NCBI GenBank assembly: GCA_963790085.1
Contig: CAWBNH010000013.1
Span: 1 to 64,000, forward strand
Direction of reading: 5' to 3'
DNA: 64,000 nucleotides
Source: CAXMST01 sp963790085
GTDB lineage: Bacteria > Actinomycetota > Thermoleophilia > Solirubrobacterales > 70-9
Under the pieces are notes generated by a model. The model ran no database searches and was not told where the DNA came from. It was given only the letters and a program-made list of their open reading frames with translations. A program made the translations under genes and the position numbers. This document shows, piece after piece, positions 8,671 to 17,400 of this stretch (its first letter is position 1; the number at the start of each line of letters is the position of its first letter).

Positions 8671-10188
8671 CTAGCCGGCCGGATGAGCCCGACGATCGCG
8701 GGCTCGGGCCTGCCCCGGTCGGCGGGGCCCGCACGACCACCCACCGCGGCTGGTCCTTCGGAGTGCGGCCCGATCGGTGACCCGCGCACCGCTCGGAATT
8801 GGGCCTGTGACGTATTCGCGCTCTCGCCCCCAGAGGAGAGCGAGACCAGCAGGTGCCGCCGCCACCAGCGTTACGAGCAGGTCCCAACCCTCCGAGAGCA
8901 TGGAGCCGAGGAGCAGTTGCGCGACCAGCGCCGTCGCCCCGGCGACGGTCGCGGCCAGCCCGCCGCTGGCGAGGACGCGAAGCTGCCAGCCGACGCTGAC
9001 GGCGGTCAGCCGGGCAACCAGCACTCTGCTGACGAAGAAGAAGGTCACGGCGACGCAGGCATAGGCGATCGCGACAGCGACGACACCGGACTGGGCGGCG
9101 GCCAGGATCGCAGCGGCGAGTACGAGCAACAGAGCGACGTTCTCCCAGAAGCCGACATCCGGCCTGTTGCGGGCGAGATAGAGCGCTCCGGTGGGATTGT
9201 CGAGGAGCTTCGCTGCCCCGACCACCGCGAGGGCGGGCAGCACGCTCACGGTCGTATCCCACCCGGATCCGAACGCCACCGGAACGAGCAACGGCCCGAC
9301 GGCCGCGACGAGGGCGAGAGGCGGCAGGCCCACCATCCCGAGGGTTCGGAGCAGCTCGAGGTATCCGCGACCCATCCTGGGTAGGTCGTGCTGGACCTTG
9401 GAGAGCACGGGAAAGGCCACCCGGACCAGGATCGGGGCGAGCCGCTTGAGAGGAACGATGACGAGCTGGTAGCCGATCATGTAGGCACCCAACGGCCCAG
9501 CCCCCACGAACTTACCAATCAACAGGTAGTCAATATCGGACGCCAAGTAGCTGACCGCCCGCTCGCCCATCTGGTAGCCCCCGAACCCGATGTGCTCGCG
9601 AAGGTCCGCGAGGCTGAATCGAAACTGCGGCCGCCAGCGCGACCAGCCGTCGGCGGCGAGCAGGCCGCTCTTCGCAAGCGCTGTCGCCACATACCCCCAA
9701 ACGAGGGCCAGGGCCCCCGCCCCGGCGACCGCAGCTGTGATCGAGACGGCGGCGCCGGTCGTCGCCGACGCGATCTCGATCCACGCCAGCGCCCGGAACT
9801 TGAAGTCGCGCTGAAGGAGGACCTGGAACTGCTGGCCTACGCCACCGAGCAGGAATACCAGGCATGACCAGAGCAGCAACTCCCTGAGCTCCGGCTGGCC
9901 GTAGAAGGCGGAGATCGCCCCGCTTGCCAGGGCGATCAAGCCCGCGACCGCGATGCCGCCGGCGACATTGGCCCAATAGAGGCTGGACAGGACATCGCGC
10001 GAGCGCAGGCGTCGCGCGATGATCACGTTGCTGATCCCCATGTCGGCGAATGCCTGACCGAACCCGACGACCCCCAGGGTGATCGCCATCAGCCCGAACT
10101 CGTCCGCGTCCAGGAGCCTGGCGAGGACCGCGACCTGGGCGAGCTGGAGGGCCGTGGCCACCCCGGTCGACAACCCGGTCCATGACAT
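8671..10188 (-). CDS. Wzx-type polysaccharide flippase (MOP superfamily)
   Basis: A 505-aa polytopic membrane protein of the MOP flippase/polysaccharide export family. Such proteins flip undecaprenyl-linked repeat units across the membrane. Features include the N-terminal LARLLDADEFGLMAI, FADMGISNVIIARR, the central LIGKFVGAGPLGAYMIGYQL and GSGWDTTVSVLPALAVVG, with about 12 hydrophobic helices. Open coding continues upstream of the ATG at 10188 (TIARRREREPGRTELRGAAARG would be family-like), but no ATG, GTG or TTG lies in that stretch, only a CTG. The true start may therefore be non-canonical or lost to an indel. The last 40 residues are arginine-rich and unlike the family, hinting at a frameshift near the 3' end. 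Confidence 0.87.
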   Translation of the reverse strand: MSWTGLSTGVATALQLAQVAVLARLLDADEFGLMAITLGVVGFGQAFADMGISNVIIARRLRSRDVLSSLYWANVAGGIAVAGLIALASGAISAFYGQPELRELLLWSCLVFLLGGVGQQFQVLLQRDFKFRALAWIEIASATTGAAVSITAAVAGAGALALVWGYVATALAKSGLLAADGWSRWRPQFRFSLADLREHIGFGGYQMGERAVSYLASDIDYLLIGKFVGAGPLGAYMIGYQLVIVPLKRLAPILVRVAFPVLSKVQHDLPRMGRGYLELLRTLGMVGLPPLALVAAVGPLLVPVAFGSGWDTTVSVLPALAVVGAAKLLDNPTGALYLARNRPDVGFWENVALLLVLAAAILAAAQSGVVAVAIAYACVAVTFFFVSRVLVARLTAVSVGWQLRVLASGGLAATVAGATALVAQLLLGSMLSEGWDLLVTLVAAAPAGLALLWGREREYVTGPIPSGARVTDRAALRRTSRGGWSCGPRRPGQARARDRRAHPAG

Positions 10189-10272
10189 GCCGCGCGCCGC
10201 GGCGCCCCGAAGCTCCGTCCTCCCCGGTTGCCGCTCCCTCCGACGGGCGATCGTCAGATCCCATCGAGCCGC

Positions 10273-11463
10273 TCAGCCAAGCAGGTAATGGAGGGCGCCG
10301 ATCACATCCGTCTGGTCGTCGTCGGAGACCTTGGGGCTGAGTGGAAGGCTGAGCGTCCGGGCCGACATCTCGGTCGCGACCGGGAGCATCGAGGGCTCGA
10401 GCTCGTACCGGTCCCGGTAGTAGCGGTGAAGATGGACTGCCAGGTAGTGCACGCCCACACCGATCTTCTGGTCGGTCAGCGGCTCGAGCAACGTCTCCCG
10501 CCCGAGCGGCGACTCGGGAAGGACCTCCACGCGGTAGAGGTGACGGGCGTGGCGCATCGAGTCGCCCGCAGGAGGGGGCAGGGCGAGCGGCAGGCCGCCC
10601 AGCTCCCTCTGATACCGGGCCCAGAGCTCGGCCCGCCGGTCGACCCAGGCGTCGAGCCTCGGAAGCTGGCGGATGCCAACTGCCGCCTGTACGTCCGTCA
10701 TGTTTGCCTTGGTGCCGGGCTCGAGGACCTCGTAGTGCTTGAAGCCCGAGTCCGAGAAGCGCTGCCACGCGCCGACGCTGAGGCCGTGCAGCGCAAGTCG
10801 TTCGACCCGTTCCGCAATCTCGGGGTTGTCGGTCGCGAGGGCGCCCCCCTCGATGGTCGTGATGTTCTTGGTCACGTAGAAGGAGTAGGCGGTGAGGTTT
10901 CCATGGCCACCGATGCGGCGCCCCTTCCATTCCGATCCGATCGCGTGGGCGGCGTCCTCGATGATCGGGATGCCGTGCCGATCGCGGATCGAGTTGACGC
11001 GATCCATGTCGAGCGAGTAGCCGGCAAGGTGGACGACCATCGCGGCCTTGGTCCGGGGTCCAATCGCCGCTTCGAGCTGCTCGAGATCAACGAGGCCCGT
11101 CCCCGGCTCGCAGTCGATCAGCACAGGCGTCCCGCCGAGGGCCTCGACGGCGTTGGCGCAGGCGACGAAGGTCATCGTCGGCACGATCACCTCATCGCCG
11201 GGGCCGATGTCGAGCTGGCGCATCGCGAGCATCAGCGCTGCTGAGCAGGAGGAAACGCAGCGAATGTGCGGAACGCCGACGTAGTCGGCCAGCATCTGCT
11301 CGAAGTGCTTGACCTTGGGGCCCGACCCAATCCAACCCGACCTCATCGAGTCGACGACCTCCTCGATCTCGCCGTCCCCGATCGTTGGACTCCCGAACAC
11401 GAGGAACGACTCCCGGCCTGGCGGCCCTGCTCTATGTGGATCTCTGCTCATCGGCCGCCGCAT
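10273..11463 (-). CDS. DegT/DnrJ/EryC1/StrS-family sugar aminotransferase
   Basis: A roughly 400-aa PLP-dependent enzyme that transaminates keto-sugar nucleotides such as 4-keto-6-deoxy sugars. Motifs include IGSGPKVKHFEQMLADYVG, the PLP-phosphate region SCSAALMLAMRQ, IPIIEDAAHAIGSEWKG (the PLP ring-stacking Asp and His region), and the Schiff-base lysine in AYSFYVTKNITTIEGGAL. Length is normal for the family. ATGs occur at residues 1, 7 and 11 of the longest frame (11481, 11463, 11451). I chose 11463 because it follows the TAG of the upstream fragment by one base (TAGGATG). The amino sugar product would feed the exopolysaccharide; its identity is not visible. Confidence 0.92.
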   Translation of the reverse strand: MRRPMSRDPHRAGPPGRESFLVFGSPTIGDGEIEEVVDSMRSGWIGSGPKVKHFEQMLADYVGVPHIRCVSSCSAALMLAMRQLDIGPGDEVIVPTMTFVACANAVEALGGTPVLIDCEPGTGLVDLEQLEAAIGPRTKAAMVVHLAGYSLDMDRVNSIRDRHGIPIIEDAAHAIGSEWKGRRIGGHGNLTAYSFYVTKNITTIEGGALATDNPEIAERVERLALHGLSVGAWQRFSDSGFKHYEVLEPGTKANMTDVQAAVGIRQLPRLDAWVDRRAELWARYQRELGGLPLALPPPAGDSMRHARHLYRVEVLPESPLGRETLLEPLTDQKIGVGVHYLAVHLHRYYRDRYELEPSMLPVATEMSARTLSLPLSPKVSDDDQTDVIGALHYLLG

Positions 11464-11464
11464 C

Positions 11465-11620
11465 CTAGAGCCGACCGGCATCAGGGACCGGGCGCGGAAC
11501 GAACTTGGCCGTTGGCAGCAGGAAGCGCATCAGCTCATGCTCGAGGCGTGTACCGCGCCTCGTGTAGGTACGGTCCGCGACGTTGAAGGCCGTGACGTGG
11601 ATCGGTGCGGCTGACCGCAC
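11465..11620 (-). CDS. Short unrecognised ORF or 3' fragment upstream of the aminotransferase
   Basis: From a GTG at 11618-11620 a 51-codon frame reads into IHVTAFNVADRTYTRRGTR and LEHELMRFLLPTAKFVP, ending at TAG 11465-11467. That TAG is one base before the favoured aminotransferase start. The codon pattern has strong third-position G/C and the peptide looks like natural coding sequence, but I do not recognise a family. It may be the surviving 3' end of a gene lost by deletion, since the neighbouring GT2 gene is also damaged. It could also be a genuine small protein. Confidence 0.35.
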   Translation of the reverse strand: MRSAAPIHVTAFNVADRTYTRRGTRLEHELMRFLLPTAKFVPRPVPDAGRL

Positions 11621-11626
11621 CCCGTT

Positions 11627-12641
11627 TCACCCGTGACCGGACCGTCTGAAATCGGTCCGACCAGCGCGGCGCTGCTCGCCCTGCCCGTCGGAAGCCGCCC
11701 GCCTCAGGCGTCTGCGGAGGGCGCCGCCGCGGGTTCTGATCCGCGCCAGATAGATCGGCCCGAGCATCGGCCAGCGGCTTTGGAGCCGCAGGGCGAGCCG
11801 AACACTCTGGCGGACGGGCGTCGCCGTCTCCCGTTGGTAGGCCGCGGCCTCCTTGGTCCGCCCGGAGATGGCCAACGCCTCGACGTACGAGCTGCGGATC
11901 TCCGAGACTCGCCTCTCGGCATCCTCTCCCAGCTCCTGCGCGAAGGCGGGGCTCTCGGCGAGAACCCGCTCCGCACTTGTCAGCAGGGCCTCGTTGATCT
12001 TCGCCCGGTTGCGCGACTTGTTGCCCTCGTGGTGTCGCACGCGGACCGTGGGCGCTGCCGAGTACGTGGCCGGATACCGGATCGCAACTCGCTGGACGAA
12101 GTCGGAGTCCTCGTTGTGGCCAAGCCGTTCATCGAGGCCGGACGCCATCGAGGACCTCTCTGCGGAACATCGCCGCGCCGTTGCGCAGGTTCGTGGTCAT
12201 GAAGTGCTCCCTTGGTAGCTCCGTCGGTCGCCCCGCAGCAACGGGGTAGTTGATCGACTCCGAGCCGTCGGTCAGCACCTCGACCGCCGGGGTGTAGACG
12301 AAGGCGGCGCTGGAGCCCTGCAGTGCATCGACCATCGTCTCGGCGGCGGTCGGCAACCACCAGTCGTCGGAGTCCAGGAACGAGAAGAACTCGCCCGACG
12401 AGAGCTCGAGGCCCTTGTTCCGTGCCGAGGCACAGCCGCTGTTGGCCTGCCAGTGGTAGACGATCGAAGCCCGATCGAGATTCGGAAGCGCCGCGATGGC
12501 CGCCTTGGTCCCGTCATCTGAGCCGTCGTCCACGACGACTATCTCCAGGCTCGGATAGGTCTGCGCCCGGAGGCTGTCGATTGCCTCCAAGACCGCCTCC
12601 CGCCGATTGAACGTCGGCACGACGACGCTTACGATCTTCAA
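11627..12641 (-). pseudogene. GT2 glycosyltransferase with a frameshift
   Basis: The N-terminal 170 residues are a clear family 2 (GT-A) glycosyltransferase: KIVSVVVPTFNRREAVLEAI, VVVDDGSDDGTKAAI (first nucleotide-binding aspartates), NSGCASARNKGLELSSGE and FFSFLDSDDWWLP (DxD-type metal site). The frame stops after REVLDGVRPR. One base away the reading resumes as LDERLGHNEDSDFVQRVA, the usual ED motif region, and continues to 11627. The break is near 12140. A TTG at 12639-12641 is the likely start because its TTGA overlaps the methyltransferase TGA and it puts KIVSVVVPTFN at the N-terminus. Both halves are well conserved, so the frameshift is recent or an assembly error. Confidence 0.8.
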
Positions 12642-13429
12642 CGCCCCAGCTTCGAGAAGAGCACGCCGATCGCCCACCCAGTCGTCGATATCGGCCACCG
12701 ATCCCCAATGCGAACCTCGAGCCGGTGAAAGGCCGGCCGTTCGATGACCCTGCCGAGCAGCCGTCGGCTGAGGAAACGATAAGGAAGGTGATACATGCCG
12801 TGGAAGCCCGCGACCTCAAGCCCGGCGTCTCTTCCAAGGCGGCGCAATCGCGGCGCATTGTAGAAACGCACATGCGTTGGGTCCCAACCGCACCAATCCC
12901 GGTGGCCCCTCAGGTACTCATAGGAGCCCTCGACCAGATAGTTGAGTGAGTGAGAGTTGTGCGTGGCGATGTAGGCGTGGCCGCCCGGCCGTACCTTCTC
13001 CGCCACTCCGTTGAGAAAACCAGAGTCATTCTCAACGTGTTCGACCACGTCCTTCGCGAAGACCAGGTCGTAGTCTCCGGCAGCCGGACTATCCAAGAAG
13101 TCGCCGCTGTGCCATGAGACCCGTCGCTGCGCCTCGGGCGGGGTGGTGATTGCCACGTGCTGCTGAGCGGCTTCCACGATGTGGGGGCGAATGTCTGAGC
13201 ACGTCGCGGCCTTCGCGTGAGTGGCAAAGAACGCGCTCCACAGTCCACCGCCGCAGCCGATCTCCAGCACCGACGAACTGCTCAGGTCGACCCGCGCCTG
13301 AAGGAATCTCTTGGTCGAGGCGACGCGCATTTGATCGTAGAAATTGTCCTGCGTTGCCAGATACTGGCGAAGAGTTTCCTCCGCCGACGCCTCCTGGTAG
13401 AAGCTGAACTCCGACGGGCTGCGCGTCAC
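12638..13429 (-). CDS. Class I SAM-dependent methyltransferase (UbiG-like)
   Basis: A 263-aa methyltransferase. SSVLEIGCGGGLWSAFFA is the SAM-binding motif I, ATCSDIRPHIVE carries the acidic post-motif residue, DYDLVFAKDVVEHVEND is motif II, and VAEKVRPGGHAYIATHNSHS is motif III. The C-terminal third (DPTHVRFYNAPRLRRLGRDA) is typical of glycan-cluster methyltransferases. The GTG start overlaps the TGA of the upstream methyltransferase (GTGA), and its own TGA overlaps the GT2 TTG, so three genes read as a coupled run. The substrate is unknown. Confidence 0.87.
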   Translation of the reverse strand: MTRSPSEFSFYQEASAEETLRQYLATQDNFYDQMRVASTKRFLQARVDLSSSSVLEIGCGGGLWSAFFATHAKAATCSDIRPHIVEAAQQHVAITTPPEAQRRVSWHSGDFLDSPAAGDYDLVFAKDVVEHVENDSGFLNGVAEKVRPGGHAYIATHNSHSLNYLVEGSYEYLRGHRDWCGWDPTHVRFYNAPRLRRLGRDAGLEVAGFHGMYHLPYRFLSRRLLGRVIERPAFHRLEVRIGDRWPISTTGWAIGVLFSKLGR

Positions 13430-14166
13430 TTGGACTTCTCGAGCACGAGAAACCAGGAGTCGCTCGCGAGCTTCGTCAGACCGAAGATCGCATGGTCCAG
13501 AGCCCTTCGTAGCAGGCCGGTGTCAGTCAGGTGGAGGGGATCACATCGGACGCTCTCGCGCAAGGTCCAACGGGGGAAGTGGGCGAGGACGTCGCCGATC
13601 GAAAACCGCATCAAAGGGTGGTTGTTGCGCCTCCGCCTTGGCCGGAGATCGTGCCAGAAGAGCAGCGCCCGCGGTCGGGCGACGCGATCGATCTCGAGCG
13701 CCAGCGAATTCCGAGTGTCGTCGTCCTGTATCGATGAGAAGACGAGAGATTGCACGACGAGGTCGATGGACTCCTGTCCGAGCGAGAGGTCGGCCGCGTC
13801 GCCGTGCACCCAGCGGACTGCCGGATTCCGCGCCCGAGCCTCCTCGATGCGTGCCTGGGACAGATCCACTCCGCACATCTTCGCAGGATCCCCGCCAAGC
13901 TCGACTAGGTACCGCAACCAGTATCCATATCCGCATCCGACGTCGAGAACGTGTTGCTCGAACAGGTCATCCTGGAAAGCGTCGAGGCCGTCTCGGAGTA
14001 GGCGCCGATTCTCGCCATGTAGATAGTGTCCAGTCGGATTCCGTGGGTGGTAGAGATTCGATGTCCACTCACGGTAGGGCATCTCGCTGTCGCGCTCCTC
14101 GTACATAGCCTTGATCCGGCCTACCTCTTCCTCTGACCGGAGCCCAGGCTCCGTGTGTTCAGCCAT
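13426..14166 (-). CDS. Class I SAM-dependent methyltransferase
   Basis: A 246-aa protein from the ATG at 14166 (MAEHTEPGLRSEEEVGRIKA). HVLDVGCGYGYWLRYLVELG is motif I and CGVDLSQARIEEA is the ribose-binding acidic region. VVQSLVFSSIQDDDTRNSLA and RPRALLFWHDLRP follow in the usual order. A longer frame to 14313 exists but adds arginine-rich sequence unlike the family. It is divergent from the duplicated methyltransferase at 14349. In this locus a sugar or glycolipid substrate is likely, by context only. Confidence 0.85.
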   Translation of the reverse strand: MAEHTEPGLRSEEEVGRIKAMYEERDSEMPYREWTSNLYHPRNPTGHYLHGENRRLLRDGLDAFQDDLFEQHVLDVGCGYGYWLRYLVELGGDPAKMCGVDLSQARIEEARARNPAVRWVHGDAADLSLGQESIDLVVQSLVFSSIQDDDTRNSLALEIDRVARPRALLFWHDLRPRRRRNNHPLMRFSIGDVLAHFPRWTLRESVRCDPLHLTDTGLLRRALDHAIFGLTKLASDSWFLVLEKSK

Positions 14167-14348
14167 CAGTGCGATGAAACCGGCCGATGAGCCAGTAGGG
14201 AAGAGGCTGCGTGGGCGGGTCAGGGAGCGGACGACGAGGTCGGCCAGCCACTGCCGGGCTGATCGGTCGACCGGAGCTCGCGCGATTTCGTCCCCGCCGC
14301 AGTTGGGCAGCAAAAGCGGGTTGCGCGTATCGCCCCCCGAGTCGTTCG

Positions 14349-15206
14349 TTGCTACCGACGCACCGGGCTCGCGCTACTCCTAACGCCGACGGTCGACCGC
14401 TGCTTGGAAGGGCAATCCGCGATCCAGGGGCCGTCCGGCACCTGCTCGTCGACTACCTTGTCGAGCGCGAGCTGCGCCGCGTCGCCCCCCTCGCCGGCGG
14501 CAGGATGCTCGACATTGGATGTGGCTCCAAGCCCTACGCCGCGATCTTCGAGCCGCACGTGGACGTCCACCTGGGTGCGGATCGGCGAAGCCCGGCGGAT
14601 CACGGCGAAAGCCCCCACGGCACTGACGAGGTCGACATCGTGTCCTCGGCCTACGAGATCCCTGTTGCGGACGCCTCGTTCGAGACGGTGCTCTGCACCG
14701 CGGTCCTCGAGCACCTCGAGGAACCGCAGAAGCGATTCGCGAGGCGCGCCGCGTGCTCGGCGCCAACGGGGTCGCCGATCACCCCGCGCCATGGAGTCCA
14801 AAGCCCGTGGCATTGTTTCGAGCACCTCGAGGAACCGCAAGAAGCGATTCGCGAGGCGCGCCGCGTGCTCGGCGCCAACGGGGTCGCCATCTACGTCGCG
14901 CCGCTGATTTGGCACGTCCACGAGGCACCGCGTGACTTCTTCCGCTACACGGAGTTCGGGCTGCGCCATCTTTTCGAGACAGCGGGTTTCGAGATCGTTG
15001 AGATCCGGCCGCTCTCGGGCTACTGGGTCACCGCCGGGCAGCTCTTCGTCTACTACCTGCATCGCTTCAACCGCGGCCCACTGCGTCGAGTCCCCCTGAT
15101 TCCCCTCATCGGCCTTCTGCTGCAGGGGGCGGCGCTGGCGCTCGATCGCCTCGACCCGGCGCCGGAGTGGACCTGGGCGTACTCCGTGGTCGCCCGGGCA
15201 TGCTGA
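14349..15206 (+). CDS. Class I SAM-dependent methyltransferase with an internal partial duplication
   Basis: The core is a Methyltransf_11-type enzyme: GGRMLDIGCGSKPYAAIFEP (motif I), SSAYEIPVADASFETVLC and TAVLEHLEEPQ (motif II), then IWHVHEAPRDFFRYTEFGLR and a hydrophobic C-terminal helix region. Between motif II and the next strand, 37 extra codons are inserted: a second EHLEEPQ block plus filler. The insertion keeps the frame overall, but the first copy lacks one A and reads as arginine-rich nonsense (KRFARRAACSAPTG). The fold is probably damaged although the ORF is open. The start is uncertain; TTG 14349 is chosen because no ATG or GTG lies closer to motif I. Confidence 0.65.
   Translation: MLPTHRARATPNADGRPLLGRAIRDPGAVRHLLVDYLVERELRRVAPLAGGRMLDIGCGSKPYAAIFEPHVDVHLGADRRSPADHGESPHGTDEVDIVSSAYEIPVADASFETVLCTAVLEHLEEPQKRFARRAACSAPTGSPITPRHGVQSPWHCFEHLEEPQEAIREARRVLGANGVAIYVAPLIWHVHEAPRDFFRYTEFGLRHLFETAGFEIVEIRPLSGYWVTAGQLFVYYLHRFNRGPLRRVPLIPLIGLLLQGAALALDRLDPAPEWTWAYSVVARAC
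14709..14888 (+). repeat. Direct repeat of 68/69 bp inside the methyltransferase gene
   Basis: Positions 14709-14776 and 14820-14888 are the same sequence (starting GAGCACCTCGAGGAACCGCA) except that the first copy lacks one A. They are separated by 43 unrelated bases, so the total offset is 111 bp, or 37 codons. Only the second copy reads in the frame expected for the enzyme. Confidence 0.93.
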
Positions 15207-15425
15207 CCGAGTGCCGTTCAGACCGATGCTCCCGGCTGCCGTCACCATGCTCGCTTCCTTGGTTGTGCTCGCGGCGCCAACCGCTGCAGGCTACCCCAGC
15301 CACCGCGGGGCAGTAGCGGTCATGTGGAGAACACGGCAGCTCTCGTCGCGCGGTCCGAGGCCCTGCCATACCTAAGATTGGCCGATGAGCACACCGGCGC
15401 AGCCGCTCCGTTCGGCCACAAGCCC

Positions 15426-16619
15426 GTGAGGATCCTGCAGGCCCATGCCCGCTACCGGAATCGGGGTGGCGAGGATACGACGGTTGCGAATGAGGGGGAC
15501 CTGCTTCGGAACGCTGGACACTCCGTTCACCTGCTCGATGCCGAGAACGCGGCGAGCCCGGTCGCGGCGCTCGGCCAACTGGCCCGGTCAACCTGGAACC
15601 GCCCCGAGGCCCGCAGGATGAGCTCGGCGATTGCCGAGCTTCGGCCGGATGTCGTCCACGTCCACAACACCTGGTTCGCGCTGTCGCCCGCCGTGCTCGC
15701 GGCGGCGAGGCGTCAGGGCGTGCCGGTGGTGATGACCGTCCAGAACTACCGGCTCGTATGCGTCGGGTCCAACCTGTTTCGCAACGGCCGGCTCTGCGAG
15801 GACTGCGTTGGGCGCGGACCCTGGCGGGGCGTAGCGCACCGTTGCTATCGCGGCAGTGGTCTGGCCTCCGGGGCCCTGGCGACGAACATCGCGTTCCATC
15901 GGGCAGCCCGTACCTGGCATCGCGAGGTGGACGTCGTGGTCGCAGTCAGCGAGTTTGGCGTCGAGCGCCATGTTGCCGGCGGCGTGCCTCGCGAGAAGAT
16001 CGTCGTCAAGGACAACTTCACGCACGAGCCCCCGGCGCGACAGCTCCAGCCCTCGGAGTCCGACCGAGTTCTGTTCGTCGGCCGGCCAACACCCGAAAAG
16101 GGCCTGGAGCTGGTTCTGGAAGCCTGGCGCGGAGCCCGGCCAAGGGGCTTCCGTCTAGAAGTCGTGGGAGTGCCCGATCCATTCAACCATGCCGATCGGG
16201 GCGACGGGATCGACTTCCTGGGTCCGCTCTCACCTGTTGAGGTTCAAGAGCGTATGGGGCGCTCCCGAGCGCTGCTCGTTCCCTCACAATGGCCGGAGGG
16301 GCAGCCGCTCGTCGTTCTCGAGGCGCTCGCCGCGGGGCTACCAGTCGTGGGCACCGCGATCGGGGGGATAGAAGAGGTGCTGCGGGACGATCCGCGTTCC
16401 CGCCTGGTGGTGCCGGGCGATCTGGCCGGCTGGCAGACAGCCCTCGGCGAGCTCACCGATGACGCCTCGGTCGACCGCCGGGGGGCCAGCTCCCGGGCGC
16501 TCTATGAGCAGCGCTTCACGCCCGAGATAGGTCTACGCCGACTAATCGACGTCTACCGGCTGGCCGGGCAGCGGCGCGAGAGCCGGGGGTCAGGCGGGCC
16601 GAGCCGCCTCGACGTATAG
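15426..16619 (+). CDS. GT4 family glycosyltransferase
   Basis: A GT-B fold glycosyltransferase of 397 aa from GTG 15426 (VRILQAHARYRNRGGEDTTV), which matches the family N-terminus. A longer frame from GTG 15324 would add 34 unconserved residues. The acceptor domain has DVVHVHNTWFALSP and MTVQNYRLVC, then a cysteine-containing loop (GRLCEDCVGRGPW) common in glycan GT4 enzymes. The donor domain has DRVLFVGRPTPEKGLELVL and SQWPEGQPLVVLEALAAGLP, with the conserved glutamates that contact the nucleotide sugar. It is intact, unlike the other GT4 genes here. Its 3' end overlaps the convergent methyltransferase by 30 bases. Confidence 0.9.
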   Translation: MRILQAHARYRNRGGEDTTVANEGDLLRNAGHSVHLLDAENAASPVAALGQLARSTWNRPEARRMSSAIAELRPDVVHVHNTWFALSPAVLAAARRQGVPVVMTVQNYRLVCVGSNLFRNGRLCEDCVGRGPWRGVAHRCYRGSGLASGALATNIAFHRAARTWHREVDVVVAVSEFGVERHVAGGVPREKIVVKDNFTHEPPARQLQPSESDRVLFVGRPTPEKGLELVLEAWRGARPRGFRLEVVGVPDPFNHADRGDGIDFLGPLSPVEVQERMGRSRALLVPSQWPEGQPLVVLEALAAGLPVVGTAIGGIEEVLRDDPRSRLVVPGDLAGWQTALGELTDDASVDRRGASSRALYEQRFTPEIGLRRLIDVYRLAGQRRESRGSGGPSRLDV

Positions 16620-17324
16620 GGAGCCCGGCTTGTACTCGGCGCCGGAGTCGTCGCGGTCGAGCCCGAAGCCGTTCCAGCCCGGGATCCGGCTGGTCTCGTA
16701 GTCGCAGGTCTCGATCTCAGTGAAGCCGCTGCGCTCGAGCAGCGCCGTCAGGTTCGCCCGGTCGTACATCCACTGGTGCGTCTCACCGCGGCGGCGGGCA
16801 TCGCCGACGAGCAGCTGCTCGGCGAGCCGCATCGGCCCGGAGGCGCCGCTCATCCCGTAAGCCTCTCGCCGGACCGACTGCTCGAGCAGCTCGGCGACGA
16901 ACTCGTCGTGCCGGGCGCGCTCGTCGGCATCCCCGCCACACCCTTCGAGATGATCGAGAAGCTCGCGGCAGAGGCGCTCGAGGTCGGGAACGACGACCCT
17001 TTGGACGCCGCCCGGCTTCAGCGCCCTGCGGACCTCGTGCATGAACTGATCCGCAACGGGCCGATCGAGATGCTCGAGCAGATGGGAGTGATAGATCGCG
17101 TCGACCGAGCCGTCGGACGCGGGGATGCCGCGGCTGAGGTCGTGCACGACGAGGTTGTCGGGCAGTGCCAGGAAGCGCTCGCGTCGCATCCCCCGGAGGA
17201 TCCGCGGAGCCAGCCGGCGGAGCAGCGGCGCCCGCCGCAGCCGCAGGTAGATCGACCAGTCGACGTTGACCACGGCTGGGTGGTCACTGGTCTTGGTGCC
17301 CGAGCCGAGGTTGAGGATCTTCAT
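16590..17324 (-). CDS. Class I SAM-dependent methyltransferase
   Basis: A 244-aa protein beginning MKILNLGSGTKTSDHPAVVN, where motif I lies at the extreme N-terminus, followed by VNVDWSIYLRLRRAP. VDAIYHSHLLEHLDRPVADQ and VRRALKPGGVQRVVVPDLER are motifs II and III. The last part, NLTALLERSGFTEIETCDYE, is a typical cap. Such proteins are common in polysaccharide loci of actinobacteria and proteobacteria. The ATG at 17324 is supported by the immediate motif I. The stop lies inside the 3' end of the plus-strand glycosyltransferase. Confidence 0.86.
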   Translation of the reverse strand: MKILNLGSGTKTSDHPAVVNVDWSIYLRLRRAPLLRRLAPRILRGMRRERFLALPDNLVVHDLSRGIPASDGSVDAIYHSHLLEHLDRPVADQFMHEVRRALKPGGVQRVVVPDLERLCRELLDHLEGCGGDADERARHDEFVAELLEQSVRREAYGMSGASGPMRLAEQLLVGDARRRGETHQWMYDRANLTALLERSGFTEIETCDYETSRIPGWNGFGLDRDDSGAEYKPGSLYVEAARPA

Positions 17325-17400
17325 CGTTGTGCGGGTGGGCCCTGTCGACCGACGGGTGCCCGTCGACGAGGTGCTACGCGTTCGAGGCGAGCAGGTGCTG

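Noticed and set aside
15211..15375. A 54-codon frame starting with a signal-peptide-like stretch (MLASLVVLAAPTAAG)
   Set aside because: The body after the hydrophobic part is unconserved and arginine-rich, and it overlaps the longest form of the GT4 gene. I cannot support it as a gene.
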